Source: Candidatus Calditenuaceae archaeon
GTDB lineage: Archaea; Thermoproteota; Nitrososphaeria_A; Caldarchaeales; Calditenuaceae
Assembly: GCA_025058055.1 (NCBI GenBank)
Contig: JANXEU010000007.1
Location: 64,379 to 101,322 of the forward strand
DNA: 36,944 bases
Direction: 5' to 3'
Shown here: piece after piece, positions 14,777-22,838 of the stretch
Numbering within the stretch: position 1 is the stretch's first letter
Layout of the letters: every line of letters starts with the position of its first letter
Notes under the pieces: model-generated
Told to the model about the DNA's origin: nothing
Seen by the model: the letters and a program-made list of their open reading frames with translations, nothing else
Database searches by the model: none
Program-made: the position numbers and the translations under genes

Positions 14777-16018
14777 ATGGGCCACGTTTCTGCGAACGTG
14801 GACTTCTCGGAGTCACCCGCCCAGAGAGTTTTCAGGGATTCGGTGAGGGAGTTCTGCAAGCGCTACGTGGAACCTGTCTGGATCGACATCGACGAGCGCG
14901 GACTCATAGAGAGCGAGCTGATCTGGAGGATGGCGGAGAACGGCGTTTACGCGTTAACGATCTCGGAGGCATTCGGCGGTCAGGGCGGAACCTTCACCGA
15001 GGCCGCGATAGCGGGTGAGGAACTGGCGTATCACGCACCGGCCCTCTCCTTGGCAGTCCTCTTCATCATTCAGTCATCTTGGCCCTACACAGTTCAGCTG
15101 TACGGCAGCGAAGAGGCGAAGCTTGAGGTCCTTCCGGAGGTCGCGAAGGGAAGGGCAGCGATAGGCATCGCTAGCACGGAGGCTCACGGTGGCAGTGACG
15201 TCTCGGACGTCAGGCTCCAGGCCTCGAGGGACGGCAGCTCATGGATACTCAGAGGTGAAAAGAGCATGGTCTCACTACCGCGCATCATCGAAACTCTGCC
15301 TTGGGGGGGCGGGTGGTTCACGGTAGCACGCACAGGTGACCCGAGGATGAGACACAACACGATCACGGACTTCCTCGTTTTGATGAAGAGCAGAGGTGTA
15401 AGGGACCAGACCATCACCTACAAACCTTGGACTGAAATAGGCAGGAAGGGGCTCGACACCTCTGTGATAACCTTCGAGAACACCCGAGTTGATGACGTCT
15501 TCAGAATCGGCGAGGTCAACGGTGGCTTCAGGATAGCTATGGAGGGTTTCAACCTCGCGAGGTCGATGATCGGTGCCATAACCGTAGGTTGCGCGAAATG
15601 GCTCCTAGATTCGGGCCGAGATTGGATAAGACATAGGGAGGTCTTCGGCAGGCCCATCGCGAGCTATCAGTCCATCAGTTTCAGGTTCGCAGACCTTGCG
15701 AAGGAACTTGAGGCCGCAAGGCTCCTCTGTTACAAGGCCGCTTGGGTCGCAGACAGATACTACGTTCATAAAGACGGGTCGGTCGACTTGGGAGACGTTG
15801 CGCTTTACGGGGCGATGGCTAAACTGAAGTGCGCGTCTCTAGCGGTGGAGATAGGTCAGGAGGTGATGAAGTGGTTCGGAGGTGCCGCATACTTCAAGGA
15901 GACTCCAGTACTGAGGGCGTGGTTGGGTGCCCTGAGCTACGTTCTTGGCGCCGAAGGGACAGAGAACATGATGCGCCTGATCATCGCGAGGAGGCTAATA
16001 GGTCGCGACTACGTTTGA
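14777..16018 (+). CDS. Acyl-CoA dehydrogenase
   Basis: A 413-residue FAD enzyme of normal length. It shows the N-terminal helical domain (RDSVREFCKRYVEP), GIASTEAHGGSDVSDVRLQA matching the family TEPxAGSD FAD/substrate signature, the C-terminal domain RHREVFGRPIASYQSISFRFADL, and GAEGTENMMRLIIARRLIGR. In the last, Glu of EGT aligns with the catalytic base of short/medium-chain dehydrogenases. It would oxidise an acyl-CoA to trans-2-enoyl-CoA and pass electrons to an ETF. The chain length or branched substrate is unknown. No other beta-oxidation gene is adjacent, although two MaoC hydratases lie 13 kb away. ATG 14777 is about 30 nt after a weak AT-rich CCTATTTGAG. Confidence 0.92.
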   Translation: MGHVSANVDFSESPAQRVFRDSVREFCKRYVEPVWIDIDERGLIESELIWRMAENGVYALTISEAFGGQGGTFTEAAIAGEELAYHAPALSLAVLFIIQSSWPYTVQLYGSEEAKLEVLPEVAKGRAAIGIASTEAHGGSDVSDVRLQASRDGSSWILRGEKSMVSLPRIIETLPWGGGWFTVARTGDPRMRHNTITDFLVLMKSRGVRDQTITYKPWTEIGRKGLDTSVITFENTRVDDVFRIGEVNGGFRIAMEGFNLARSMIGAITVGCAKWLLDSGRDWIRHREVFGRPIASYQSISFRFADLAKELEAARLLCYKAAWVADRYYVHKDGSVDLGDVALYGAMAKLKCASLAVEIGQEVMKWFGGAAYFKETPVLRAWLGALSYVLGAEGTENMMRLIIARRLIGRDYV

Positions 16019-16038
16019 CTTCAATCGCTTGAGTTCGG

Positions 16039-16047
16039 GTTTATTAG
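16039..16047 (+). promoter_or_regulatory. TATA-like box for the eS27 gene
   Basis: GTTTATTAG is centred about 27 nt before ATG 16070, giving a leaderless message. Confidence 0.5.
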
Positions 16048-16069
16048 AGCCGAGGAGGCGCAGTGTGCG

Positions 16070-16273
16070 ATGGCACGTGGAGGAGTGCGGCCGCTCCACA
16101 AGCTTTACGAGGTCTCGCGGGACGGAAGGCTAACAAGGAAAACGATGTATTGTCCAGTGTGCGGCATCGGTTATTTGATGGCTGATCACGGAGACCGATT
16201 TTATTGCGGAAAGTGTTACCATACCATATTCAAGCAGAAGGAGCGCGGAGCGGCACAGCCTCGACGAGGATGA
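16070..16273 (+). CDS. rps27ae: 30S ribosomal protein S27ae (eS31 family)
   Basis: A 67-residue zinc-ribbon ribosomal protein. KLYEVSRDGRLTRKTMYCPVCGIG with Cys28/Cys31 and DRFYCGKCYHTIFK with Cys46/Cys49 is the S27ae pattern. It is the archaeal counterpart of the protein that in eukaryotes is fused to ubiquitin, and binds the 30S head. In many archaea it lies beside rpoE1/spt4 genes, and here those genes are convergent next to it. Its last 44 bases overlap the convergent dephospho-CoA kinase gene. Confidence 0.93.
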   Translation: MARGGVRPLHKLYEVSRDGRLTRKTMYCPVCGIGYLMADHGDRFYCGKCYHTIFKQKERGAAQPRRG

Positions 16274-16796
16274 GCTTAACGAGCGACTTATGTTCCTCAC
16301 CGACCTCCACTATCACCACGCCCTCGGATGGCTGACCGTAAAGCACCAGAGCTCCTATCGGTGCCAAGTAGATCGCAACCAGAGCTAGCAGATCCTCCTC
16401 CCCCGTCACCACCACTCTCACCTTACCAGCTCTCGCGATGGCTCTTTCGACTGCGACGAAGCTCTCCCGCGAGACAGTTCCAGCCTCGTTCGAACACTCG
16501 ATTTCCTCCTCCACGTCAAGGTCAACCCTACTGACCTGCTCTCTCCTGCTCTTATCGTCGGTCACGAAGACGACTCTCGGTGGTTTAGCGGCGTTGACCT
16601 CTGCAGATACCACGTCGCCTACCGCGACGACTAAGTGTGGTCGTTGAGCCAACAGACTCCTCAACCTCTCTCTGGTCTCCTCAGGTGAACCTCTGAGCAG
16701 AACTCCGATGGGCCTCTTCAGACGCTCTCTCTGCCCCTCCGTTATCACGAGGGCCTCGACGCCGCGCGGGAAGAGACTATTCCACTCTGACCGCAT
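16230..16796 (-). CDS. GTP-dependent dephospho-CoA kinase (DUF359)
   Basis: A 188-residue protein of the archaeal DUF359 family, which catalyses the last step of CoA synthesis using GTP. Visible family features are ERLKRPIGVLLRG near the N-terminus, LVVAVGDVVSAEV, the DDKSRRE segment with VVFVTD before it, EIECSNEAGTVSRES, VVVTGEEDLLALVAIYLAPIG and the terminal VLYGQPSEGVVIVEV. ATG 16796 overlaps the upstream spt4 gene by 20 nt; a longer open frame exists but is antisense-like and unrelated. It is the third gene of an rpo7-spt4-kinase operon, an arrangement common in archaea. Confidence 0.9.
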   Translation of the reverse strand: MRSEWNSLFPRGVEALVITEGQRERLKRPIGVLLRGSPEETRERLRSLLAQRPHLVVAVGDVVSAEVNAAKPPRVVFVTDDKSRREQVSRVDLDVEEEIECSNEAGTVSRESFVAVERAIARAGKVRVVVTGEEDLLALVAIYLAPIGALVLYGQPSEGVVIVEVGEEHKSLVKLILVEAVPLRAPSA

Positions 16797-16965
16797 AACG
16801 ACCAGGCTTTGTGATGCCCAACGACTTCGCGAGCTCCGATTCCTCGGGGACCAGCATGACCACAAGACCCGAGTATGAGGTGGAGAGGTCGGCGGACCCG
16901 CAGTTCCAACACTTCTCCTCAGAAGTTATCGCCCTGCAGACCCTGCAGGCTCTTTCCCTCGCCAA
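16777..16965 (-). CDS. spt4: Transcription elongation factor Spt4 (RpoE'')
   Basis: A 62-residue zinc protein. Cys7/Cys10 (ACRVCRAI) and Cys19/Cys22 (KCWNCGS) bind zinc; the rest, SGLVVMLVPEESELAKSLGI and KPGRYAVRV, is the usual Spt4 fold. It pairs with Spt5 to keep RNA polymerase processive. It begins 6 nt after the rpo7 stop and is co-transcribed with it. Confidence 0.95.
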   Translation of the reverse strand: MARERACRVCRAITSEEKCWNCGSADLSTSYSGLVVMLVPEESELAKSLGITKPGRYAVRVE

Positions 16966-16971
16966 CCCTCA

Positions 16972-17523
16972 TCACCTCTTAGCCGCTGGCTTCGGTGCGA
17001 TCTGTTGCGCGATCCATTCAAGGTTGCCCAGATAGGGCTGACGCGTCGTTAGTCCGACCTTTCCCCCTCCAATTGAGACGGCTACCACTCTAGCCCTGAC
17101 CCTGTCACCGACTCCGAGCTTCAGACCCGTCTTGTTGCCGACGAGCATCATGTTCTTCTTGTCTAGCGAGACGTAGTCGTCCATGATCTGAGAGAGGTGA
17201 AGCAACGCATCGATCGTGACAACTCTCACGAAAGCCCCGAACTCCGTCACGTCAACGACCTCTCCCTCAACGACCTCTTGAAGCAACGGCAAGTACGTCA
17301 GCAAGGTGCAACGGACGCGGTGGTATGAGGCTGGATCACGTGGCAACAAGTAGCCAACCTCGTCGACCTCTACGCTCAGTACGGTGATGACGTATCCCAG
17401 CTCCTCATCGACCACACCCTCATACATCGAGATGAGCTTCTCCAGCGCTATCTGATCGAGCGGGCCGCCGAACTCCTTCGGCTCGATGCCTATCACGTCC
17501 TCAACCGTAACGAGATAAAACAT
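16972..17523 (-). CDS. rpo7: DNA-directed RNA polymerase subunit Rpo7 (E')
   Basis: A 183-residue stalk subunit. The N-terminal RNP-like domain is MFYLVTVEDVIGIEPKEFGG and onward to VRCTLLTYLPLLQE. A C-terminal S1/OB domain follows, from VEGEVVDVTEFGAFVRVVTI through LHLSQIMDD and GVGDRVRARVVAVSI. With Rpo4 it forms the stalk that contacts nascent RNA and aids promoter opening. It heads the rpo7-spt4-dephospho-CoA kinase operon, with a T-rich TATA candidate around 17559-17567 about 40 nt upstream. Confidence 0.95.
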   Translation of the reverse strand: MFYLVTVEDVIGIEPKEFGGPLDQIALEKLISMYEGVVDEELGYVITVLSVEVDEVGYLLPRDPASYHRVRCTLLTYLPLLQEVVEGEVVDVTEFGAFVRVVTIDALLHLSQIMDDYVSLDKKNMMLVGNKTGLKLGVGDRVRARVVAVSIGGGKVGLTTRQPYLGNLEWIAQQIAPKPAAKR

Positions 17524-17747
17524 GCTCTCGCGCTGAGTAAGTTAATTCCTGTTACCTGTTTAAAAATGTGACGTGAGACGGCATCGAGGGCTGAATGGCC
17601 AAAGGTGGACTCCTTCTCGAGCTGTTCATATCTCAAACGGATATCAGGTGGAGCATTCTTTTATGATTGAGTGGATGAATTGGGTGGAGTTGTAGAAGCC
17701 CTCGAGTGGAACGGTTATCAAAGCGTCCTTCGTAGCGGTGAGCTCGG
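17524..17747. other. Intergenic region between rpo7 and nrdJ
   Basis: This 224-bp divergent region has no convincing gene. It holds AT-rich promoter candidates: TGTTTAAAAATG near 17558-17569 for rpo7, TTCTTTTATGA near 17654-17664, and GGTTATCAAA near 17713-17722 for nrdJ. A GGTGAG ribosome-binding site precedes ATG 17748. I see no B12-riboswitch-like core. Confidence 0.4.
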
Positions 17748-20405
17748 ATGCTTCGGTCAAGCGATTATCCCGTGAAACGGATCGTGAAGCGCGACGGCCG
17801 TGTCGTCGACTTCGACCCAGAGAGGATAAGGAACGCGATCAGGAAGGCGATGATCGCGACCAACAGACTCGACGAGGAGCTGCTTGACAAGGTCACCGAG
17901 AACGTTTTGCGCCTCGTTGCCGAGAAGTTCGGTGAGAGGATAGTCCCACACGTGGAGGATGTCCAGGACCTCGTTGAACTATCGCTGGTGAAGTTCGATC
18001 TTTACGAGGTTGCGAAGGCCTACATCCTGTACAGGAAGGAGAGGGAGCGGATAAGGAAGGAGAAGATGCGAATACTCGACAGAGACTATTTGGACGAAGT
18101 CGACAAAGCGTTCTCCGTAAACTCGCTGAGGCTAATGGCGGCGAGGTACCTCCTGAGGGATCCTGAGACCGGCAAGCTGATCGAGGGCCCGAAGCAGATG
18201 TTCCAGAGAGTCGCGGCGCTTGTGGTCATTCCGGACATCCTTTACGATCCGAGGGTCTTCGATGTCGAGAGGTGCCAGAGGGTGAACCCCAGCGAGGACT
18301 TCGACCCTGCTCTCTGGGATGGTAAGCTTGGGCTGAGAGGTCCAGAGGGCAAGCCACTCTTCACCTGGAACCGCTGGCACCTCGAGAGGATGAAGGCGCT
18401 GTACGACCGATTGAACTCGGAGGGCGCGATGAGGTGCAAGTTCTCAGCGATAATTGAGATGCTCCAGAGGGGTGATTTCGACGAACACGCAAGGGACTAC
18501 CTGACGTACTACAGGCTGATGGCTGAGAAGAAATTCATGCCCAATAGCCCTACCCTATTCAACGCTGGCGCGAGGCTCGGCCAGCTCTCGGCTTGCTTCG
18601 TTCTGCCCATCGATGACAACATGGAGTCGATCATGAAGTCTGCTTCAGACGCTGCGATGATATTCAAAAGCGGTGGTGGGATAGGGATCAACTACTCGAG
18701 GTTGAGGCCCGAGGGCGACATAGTCGCATCAACTTCAGGTGTTGCCTCAGGTCCAGTAACGTTCATGCGGATAATTGACACCGTTACGGACGTCGTCAAG
18801 CAAGGAGGGAAGAGAAGGGGAGCTAACATGGGCATACTGGAGGTCGACCACCCAGACATCGAGAAGTTCATTAGAGCTAAGGAGAAGTCCGGAGTTCTTG
18901 AGAACTTCAACATCAGCGTTCTGATAAAACCGAACTTCTGGGAGCACTACGAGAGGAACGAGCCATATCCGCTGGTGAACCCGAGGGACGGAAGGGTGTG
19001 GGCGGCAGTGAACCCGCGCCAGCTCTTCAGCATGATCGCTGAGGCCGCGTGGAAGACAGCAGACCCCGGTGTTCTCTTCCTCGACCACATTAACAAGAGA
19101 AACCCGTTGAGGGAGGTCTTGGGAGACATAAGGACAACGAACCCCTGCGGAGAGGAGCCGCTTTACGAATACGAAGTCTGCAACCTCGGCTCGATAAACC
19201 TTCACGCCTTCGTGAAGAGTCAGGAAGGTAGGGCCGTTGTAGACTGGGAGGAGTTGGCTGAGACCACTAGGTTCGCGTACAGGTTCCTGGACAACGTGAT
19301 AGACGTGAACAACTACCCGCTGAAGGAGATAGACGAGATGGCCCACAAGACGAGAAGGGTAGGCCTGGGATTCATGGGCCTTGCAGACATGTTGTACGCC
19401 CTCAGGATTCCCTACAACAGCGAGGACGGCTTCGCGATGATGCAGAGGGTCTCCGAGTTCATCGCATGGCACGCTTACTTCGAGAGCGCGAAGAGGTCGC
19501 GGGATAGGGGGCGTTTCCCATTGTACTGGCAGAGCAGTTACACGAGGGGTGAGCTGCCGCTCGAGGGTTACTACCATAGAGAGATCTGGACGATGGACTG
19601 GGACTCACTCTCTAGGTTCATCAGAAGTTACGGTGTTAGGAACAGCTTCGTGCTCTCCATAGCCCCGACCGGAAGCATATCGATGCTCGTCGACACAAGC
19701 TCCGGCATAGAGCCAGTCTTCGCGCTGGTGTACGAGAAGAGGGTGACCGTGGGGACCTTCTATTACATCGATCCTGAGTTCGAGAAGCACTTAGAACAGC
19801 GGGGGATGAAGAGAGACGACGTTCTCAAGGCAGTGGCTGAAAACGGTGGATCGATACAAGCGCTCGACGAGCTCTTCGATGAGGAGGCCAGGAAGGTCTT
19901 CGTCGTCGCATACGACGTACCTTGGTGGGACCACGTCAGGGCTCAGTACCACGTCAGCCTGTGGGTCGACGCGGCCGTGAGCAAGACGATCAACATGCCC
20001 AACTGGGTGACGACGGAGGACGTGAAGAACGCCTATCTCTTCGCGTACAGGCTTGGGCTCAAGGGTATAACGATCTTCAGGGATCAGTCGAAGGGCGCCC
20101 AGGTCCTCGTTACTCCAAGTCAGAGGACCAACCAGTACGTCGCACCTGTGAGTAACAACACGTTGCAGATGATGAAGGCCTTGGGCATCAACGTCAACGT
20201 TGAGAGGGCCACGGCCGTAGACCTTGAGGGGTCTCATAAGCTGTTCCTCAAACTCGCAGTTCCTGCCGATATCGTTGAGGAGAGCATGAGTGGGGGAGAA
20301 TCACGGGGTGAGGAGTGCCCGGTTTGCAGCGGGAGGAGAATCGCGCATCAAGAAGGTTGTGCGACATGCTTGGATTGTGGGTGGTCCGCCTGCCTTACGG
20401 CGTGA
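17748..20405 (+). CDS. nrdJ: Adenosylcobalamin-dependent (class II) ribonucleotide reductase
   Basis: An 885-residue reductase. An N-terminal ATP-cone (IVKRDGRVVDFDPERIRNAI) for allosteric control occupies the first ~95 residues. The catalytic barrel has Cys283 in LSACFVLPIDD, the Asn465-Pro-Cys467-Gly-Glu469 finger-loop in TNPCGEEPLY, and Cys478 in VCNLGSINL. The spacing between the radical Cys467 and Cys478 (11 residues) matches class II NrdJ such as Thermotoga maritima, not class I. The end has a Cys-rich tail (ECPVCSGRR, CATCLDCGWSAC), a zinc-ribbon/thiol-relay module of class II enzymes. It makes deoxyribonucleotides with adenosylcobalamin as radical source, which fits the corrinoid-type uptake genes in this window. 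Start ATG 17748 has GGTGAG 5-6 nt upstream. Confidence 0.97.
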   Translation: MLRSSDYPVKRIVKRDGRVVDFDPERIRNAIRKAMIATNRLDEELLDKVTENVLRLVAEKFGERIVPHVEDVQDLVELSLVKFDLYEVAKAYILYRKERERIRKEKMRILDRDYLDEVDKAFSVNSLRLMAARYLLRDPETGKLIEGPKQMFQRVAALVVIPDILYDPRVFDVERCQRVNPSEDFDPALWDGKLGLRGPEGKPLFTWNRWHLERMKALYDRLNSEGAMRCKFSAIIEMLQRGDFDEHARDYLTYYRLMAEKKFMPNSPTLFNAGARLGQLSACFVLPIDDNMESIMKSASDAAMIFKSGGGIGINYSRLRPEGDIVASTSGVASGPVTFMRIIDTVTDVVKQGGKRRGANMGILEVDHPDIEKFIRAKEKSGVLENFNISVLIKPNFWEHYERNEPYPLVNPRDGRVWAAVNPRQLFSMIAEAAWKTADPGVLFLDHINKRNPLREVLGDIRTTNPCGEEPLYEYEVCNLGSINLHAFVKSQEGRAVVDWEELAETTRFAYRFLDNVIDVNNYPLKEIDEMAHKTRRVGLGFMGLADMLYALRIPYNSEDGFAMMQRVSEFIAWHAYFESAKRSRDRGRFPLYWQSSYTRGELPLEGYYHREIWTMDWDSLSRFIRSYGVRNSFVLSIAPTGSISMLVDTSSGIEPVFALVYEKRVTVGTFYYIDPEFEKHLEQRGMKRDDVLKAVAENGGSIQALDELFDEEARKVFVVAYDVPWWDHVRAQYHVSLWVDAAVSKTINMPNWVTTEDVKNAYLFAYRLGLKGITIFRDQSKGAQVLVTPSQRTNQYVAPVSNNTLQMMKALGINVNVERATAVDLEGSHKLFLKLAVPADIVEESMSGGESRGEECPVCSGRRIAHQEGCATCLDCGWSACLTA

Positions 20406-20408
20406 TTG

Positions 20409-21269
20409 TCAGAAGGTCAACTCCAGCTGCCTCTCCAAGCGCTGACGTTGGGTCATGTACTCGTCGTGTTTCAACTCCCCTACCTTGTATCTCAGGTCGA
20501 GCTTTACCATTTCGGCTTTTATTCGTTCGTACTGCTTCACCAGCTCGCCGATTGCGTTCAGGAGCACGTTCAAGTTGTTGACGATCCGATCCACCCACCC
20601 CTCGGGCACGTTTAGCTCCTTAGCCTGCTTCTTCACCCTCTCCATTCTCTCCAGCAGGTCGCTCCTGAACTTCGGAATCTCCCCGATCTTGATCTCTATC
20701 GGGTTCTGAAGTATGGTGAGCTTCGGCCTCAGCTTGGAGATCTCCCGGTCGATCTCGATCTTCTGTCTAATGTACTCCCTGTCGGTGACCTCGCTTACCT
20801 CATGTCTCAGCTTGAGGTTGTCGAGCCTCTGAGTCAACTCTTTTATCCTCTCCTCGAACCTGTTGATCATCTCCAACCTCTTCTGGTTCAGAGTCGTTAT
20901 CCTCGACTCGTAGTCGGCGTATATCTCCGAGAAGGCATCGAAAGTCGCCTCACCCTCCATGAAGAGGTCTACCAGCCTTAGCTGCCAACTGTAGAGTTTC
21001 GAGAGCTGCTCGATGAGCTTCCGTTCCTCCGCGAGCTCCTCAGGTTGAACCTCCTTTGATGTCTCGAGCTGTGCAGGCTGTTCCACAGCAGCTGATACCT
21101 GCTCACCCGATGGCGCGGGAGAGGACGTAGGTTGCTGTGGCGGTGCTCGCGCTTGGACCTGAGGTTGAGAGACCTGAGCCTCGAGCTCCTTACCGCAGTT
21201 CATGCAGAACCTCCCCTTTATGGTTAACTTACCGCAGTGTGGACAAACCACCCGCCCGAGTACGGCCAT
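20409..21269 (-). CDS. Zinc-ribbon protein with long coiled coil, unknown function
   Basis: A 286-residue protein. The zinc ribbon at the N-terminus is VCPHCGKLTIKGRFCMNCGK (Cys9, Cys12, Cys22, Cys25). Next comes a ~45-residue Pro/Gln/Ala-rich linker, and from about residue 85 to the end a nearly uninterrupted helical, heptad-rich region (RITTLNQKRLEMINRFEERI, IKELTQRLDNLKLRHEVSEV and so on). The C-terminus KVGELKHDEYMTQRQRLERQ resembles a SHOCT-like short helical ending, but that is only a resemblance. A scaffolding or oligomerisation role is plausible. A perfect inverted repeat covers its promoter region. It converges on nrdJ with only 3 bp between stops. Confidence 0.75.
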   Translation of the reverse strand: MAVLGRVVCPHCGKLTIKGRFCMNCGKELEAQVSQPQVQARAPPQQPTSSPAPSGEQVSAAVEQPAQLETSKEVQPEELAEERKLIEQLSKLYSWQLRLVDLFMEGEATFDAFSEIYADYESRITTLNQKRLEMINRFEERIKELTQRLDNLKLRHEVSEVTDREYIRQKIEIDREISKLRPKLTILQNPIEIKIGEIPKFRSDLLERMERVKKQAKELNVPEGWVDRIVNNLNVLLNAIGELVKQYERIKAEMVKLDLRYKVGELKHDEYMTQRQRLERQLELTF

Positions 21270-21272
21270 CTG

Positions 21273-21292
21273 TCATCACGCTTCCGTGATGA
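21273..21292. repeat. Perfect 8-bp inverted repeat between TATA box and start codon
   Basis: TCATCACG-CTTC-CGTGATGA: eight-base arms around a four-base centre, ending 4 nt upstream of ATG 21269 and starting next to the AT-rich box at 21292-21301. In DNA it could be an operator of a dimeric repressor that blocks polymerase. Confidence 0.6.
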
Positions 21293-21301
21293 ATTAAATT
21301 A
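21292..21301 (-). promoter_or_regulatory. TATA-like box for the zinc-ribbon coiled-coil gene
   Basis: Minus-strand TTAATTTAAT lies about 27 nt upstream of ATG 21269, so the inverted repeat at 21273-21292 would sit in the initiation region. Confidence 0.45.
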
Positions 21302-21355
21302 ATATGATATAAATGTTAGAGTTGGTGAGTGATTCGGCGAATTAGCAGGACATTC

Positions 21356-22807
21356 TCAGCCAATTACGGGGGGATTTCCTCGATCGGTCACGGTCTGCCA
21401 CGCCCTGAGCTCCTCTCCAATCGCCCTCATACCCTTCTCAACCTTTTCCAAAGAGTCGCTGATGCTCAATCTAACGTGCCGCTGGTAGTTGCCGAACACC
21501 GACCCAGGCGCCACCGCAACTCCTCTGTCCTTTAGGAGCTTCAGCGCGAACTCCGTCGCGTCCTCAACCGGGAGCTCGGGAAAGACGTACATTCCACCGG
21601 CTGGTGAGACGTATCTTGCCCCCATACGGTCGAGATGAGAACAGATGATCTCCGCACCCCTTCTCATGTGCTCCCTGTACCTCTTCGGTGTCTCCCTGTC
21701 GGTGAGGGCCTTAAGAGCGGCCACCTGCACGAACTCCGGGACGCAGGTAAGTAGTGACCCCTGAATGCGGGTTGCCCGGTCCGCGATCTCCTTCGGCGCT
21801 ACTAGGTAACCTATCCTGTAGCCTGTCATCCCCCAACTCTTTGAGAACGACATCAGCATCACCACCCTCTCTGAGTTGGTGGCGAGAGCCGTTTCGTGCT
21901 CTCCGAAAGAGTAGTCCATGTAGACCTCGTCGCTGAGGAGGTAAGCTCCGGCCCTCTCGGCAAGTTCGACGAACTCCCTCATCAGCTTCTCACCGATCAC
22001 CACACCCGTCGGGTTGTTGGGGTAGTTGAGCACCAGTAGCTTCGTGGCGTCGCTCATTAAGCGCTCCATCTCAGCTGGATCAGGAACCCAAGCGCCCTCG
22101 AGTGACGTCTTGTGTATGACGGACCTACAGCCTAGGTAATCGGCCATCTGTTTGTAGTGGGGCCAAGAGGGGTCTATCACCGCTACCTCTTCACCGACTG
22201 AGAGGATTGAAGCCATGGCGAGGTAGACACCTAACCTACCGCCTTGAGTCACGACGACGTTCTCGGGTCTCACGTCAACACCGAAACGCTCCATTAGGTC
22301 CTCGGCGATCGCTGCTCTGAGCTCCGGCAGACCGGCCGCCTCGCCATAGAACGCGTAACCTCTGAGAGCCGCATCACTGAGCTCCCTAGCGACTGCAGCT
22401 GGTGCACCCAAAGTGGGCTCACCGACTTCCATGTGAACTACCTCCATTCCGTTGCGCTCCATCCTCTTCGCTACCCTCATAAGATCCATGTGGGTTACCC
22501 TGTTGGAGTTCGATGGGTTCTCCTGGGCCCTTACGGAGCTCTTCAGGATCAACGTCAGCACCCTCCTGATCAGGTCTTGATCGATACCGAGATCGACTGC
22601 CCTCTTCAGTGCTACCGCTCTCAGCTCCCTCTCGACTTCGGGAACGAACTCCGGAACCCCGAGCTCGGCCTTTAGCCGCGCAATGTCAGCGACCACCTTC
22701 TCCCTTTCTGCGAGGAGCTCCACCAGCCTAACCGTAAGTTCTCTCGCCCTCTCCCTCTGTCTCGAGAGCTCCTCGGTCAGCCCCAACTCCATTCGTAGTT
22801 CAGGCAC
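21356..22807 (-). CDS. Chorismate mutase-aminotransferase fusion
   Basis: A 483-residue bifunctional-looking protein. Residues ~20-97 are a type II (AroQ) chorismate mutase helical bundle: ARELTVRLVELLAEREKVVA, IARLKAELGVP, then ILKSSVRAQ. From ~105 onward it is a fold-type I, class I aminotransferase: NNPTG at 264-268, Asp293 in LLSDEVYMDYS, and Lys323 in MSFSKSWGMTGYRIGYL, which would hold PLP. RHVRLSIS near residue 460 supplies the substrate-carboxylate Arg. The combination points to aromatic amino-acid synthesis: chorismate to prephenate, then transamination of prephenate or an aryl-pyruvate. In the mutase part the usual 'D-x-x-R-E' motif reads VPEVE, so activity there is uncertain. GTG 22807 is used; ATG 22792 is an alternative. 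Confidence 0.88.
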   Translation of the reverse strand: MPELRMELGLTEELSRQRERARELTVRLVELLAEREKVVADIARLKAELGVPEFVPEVERELRAVALKRAVDLGIDQDLIRRVLTLILKSSVRAQENPSNSNRVTHMDLMRVAKRMERNGMEVVHMEVGEPTLGAPAAVARELSDAALRGYAFYGEAAGLPELRAAIAEDLMERFGVDVRPENVVVTQGGRLGVYLAMASILSVGEEVAVIDPSWPHYKQMADYLGCRSVIHKTSLEGAWVPDPAEMERLMSDATKLLVLNYPNNPTGVVIGEKLMREFVELAERAGAYLLSDEVYMDYSFGEHETALATNSERVVMLMSFSKSWGMTGYRIGYLVAPKEIADRATRIQGSLLTCVPEFVQVAALKALTDRETPKRYREHMRRGAEIICSHLDRMGARYVSPAGGMYVFPELPVEDATEFALKLLKDRGVAVAPGSVFGNYQRHVRLSISDSLEKVEKGMRAIGEELRAWQTVTDRGNPPVIG

Positions 22808-22838
22808 TTCGGCATCACTAAAACGTTGACGGTCACGG

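Noticed and set aside
17524..17747. Cobalamin riboswitch before nrdJ
   Set aside because: No B12-box-like conserved core was visible, and archaeal genes rarely use this riboswitch.
18747..19577. A 276-codon minus-strand frame inside nrdJ
   Set aside because: It lies entirely opposite the catalytic core of the ribonucleotide reductase and shows no recognisable motif.
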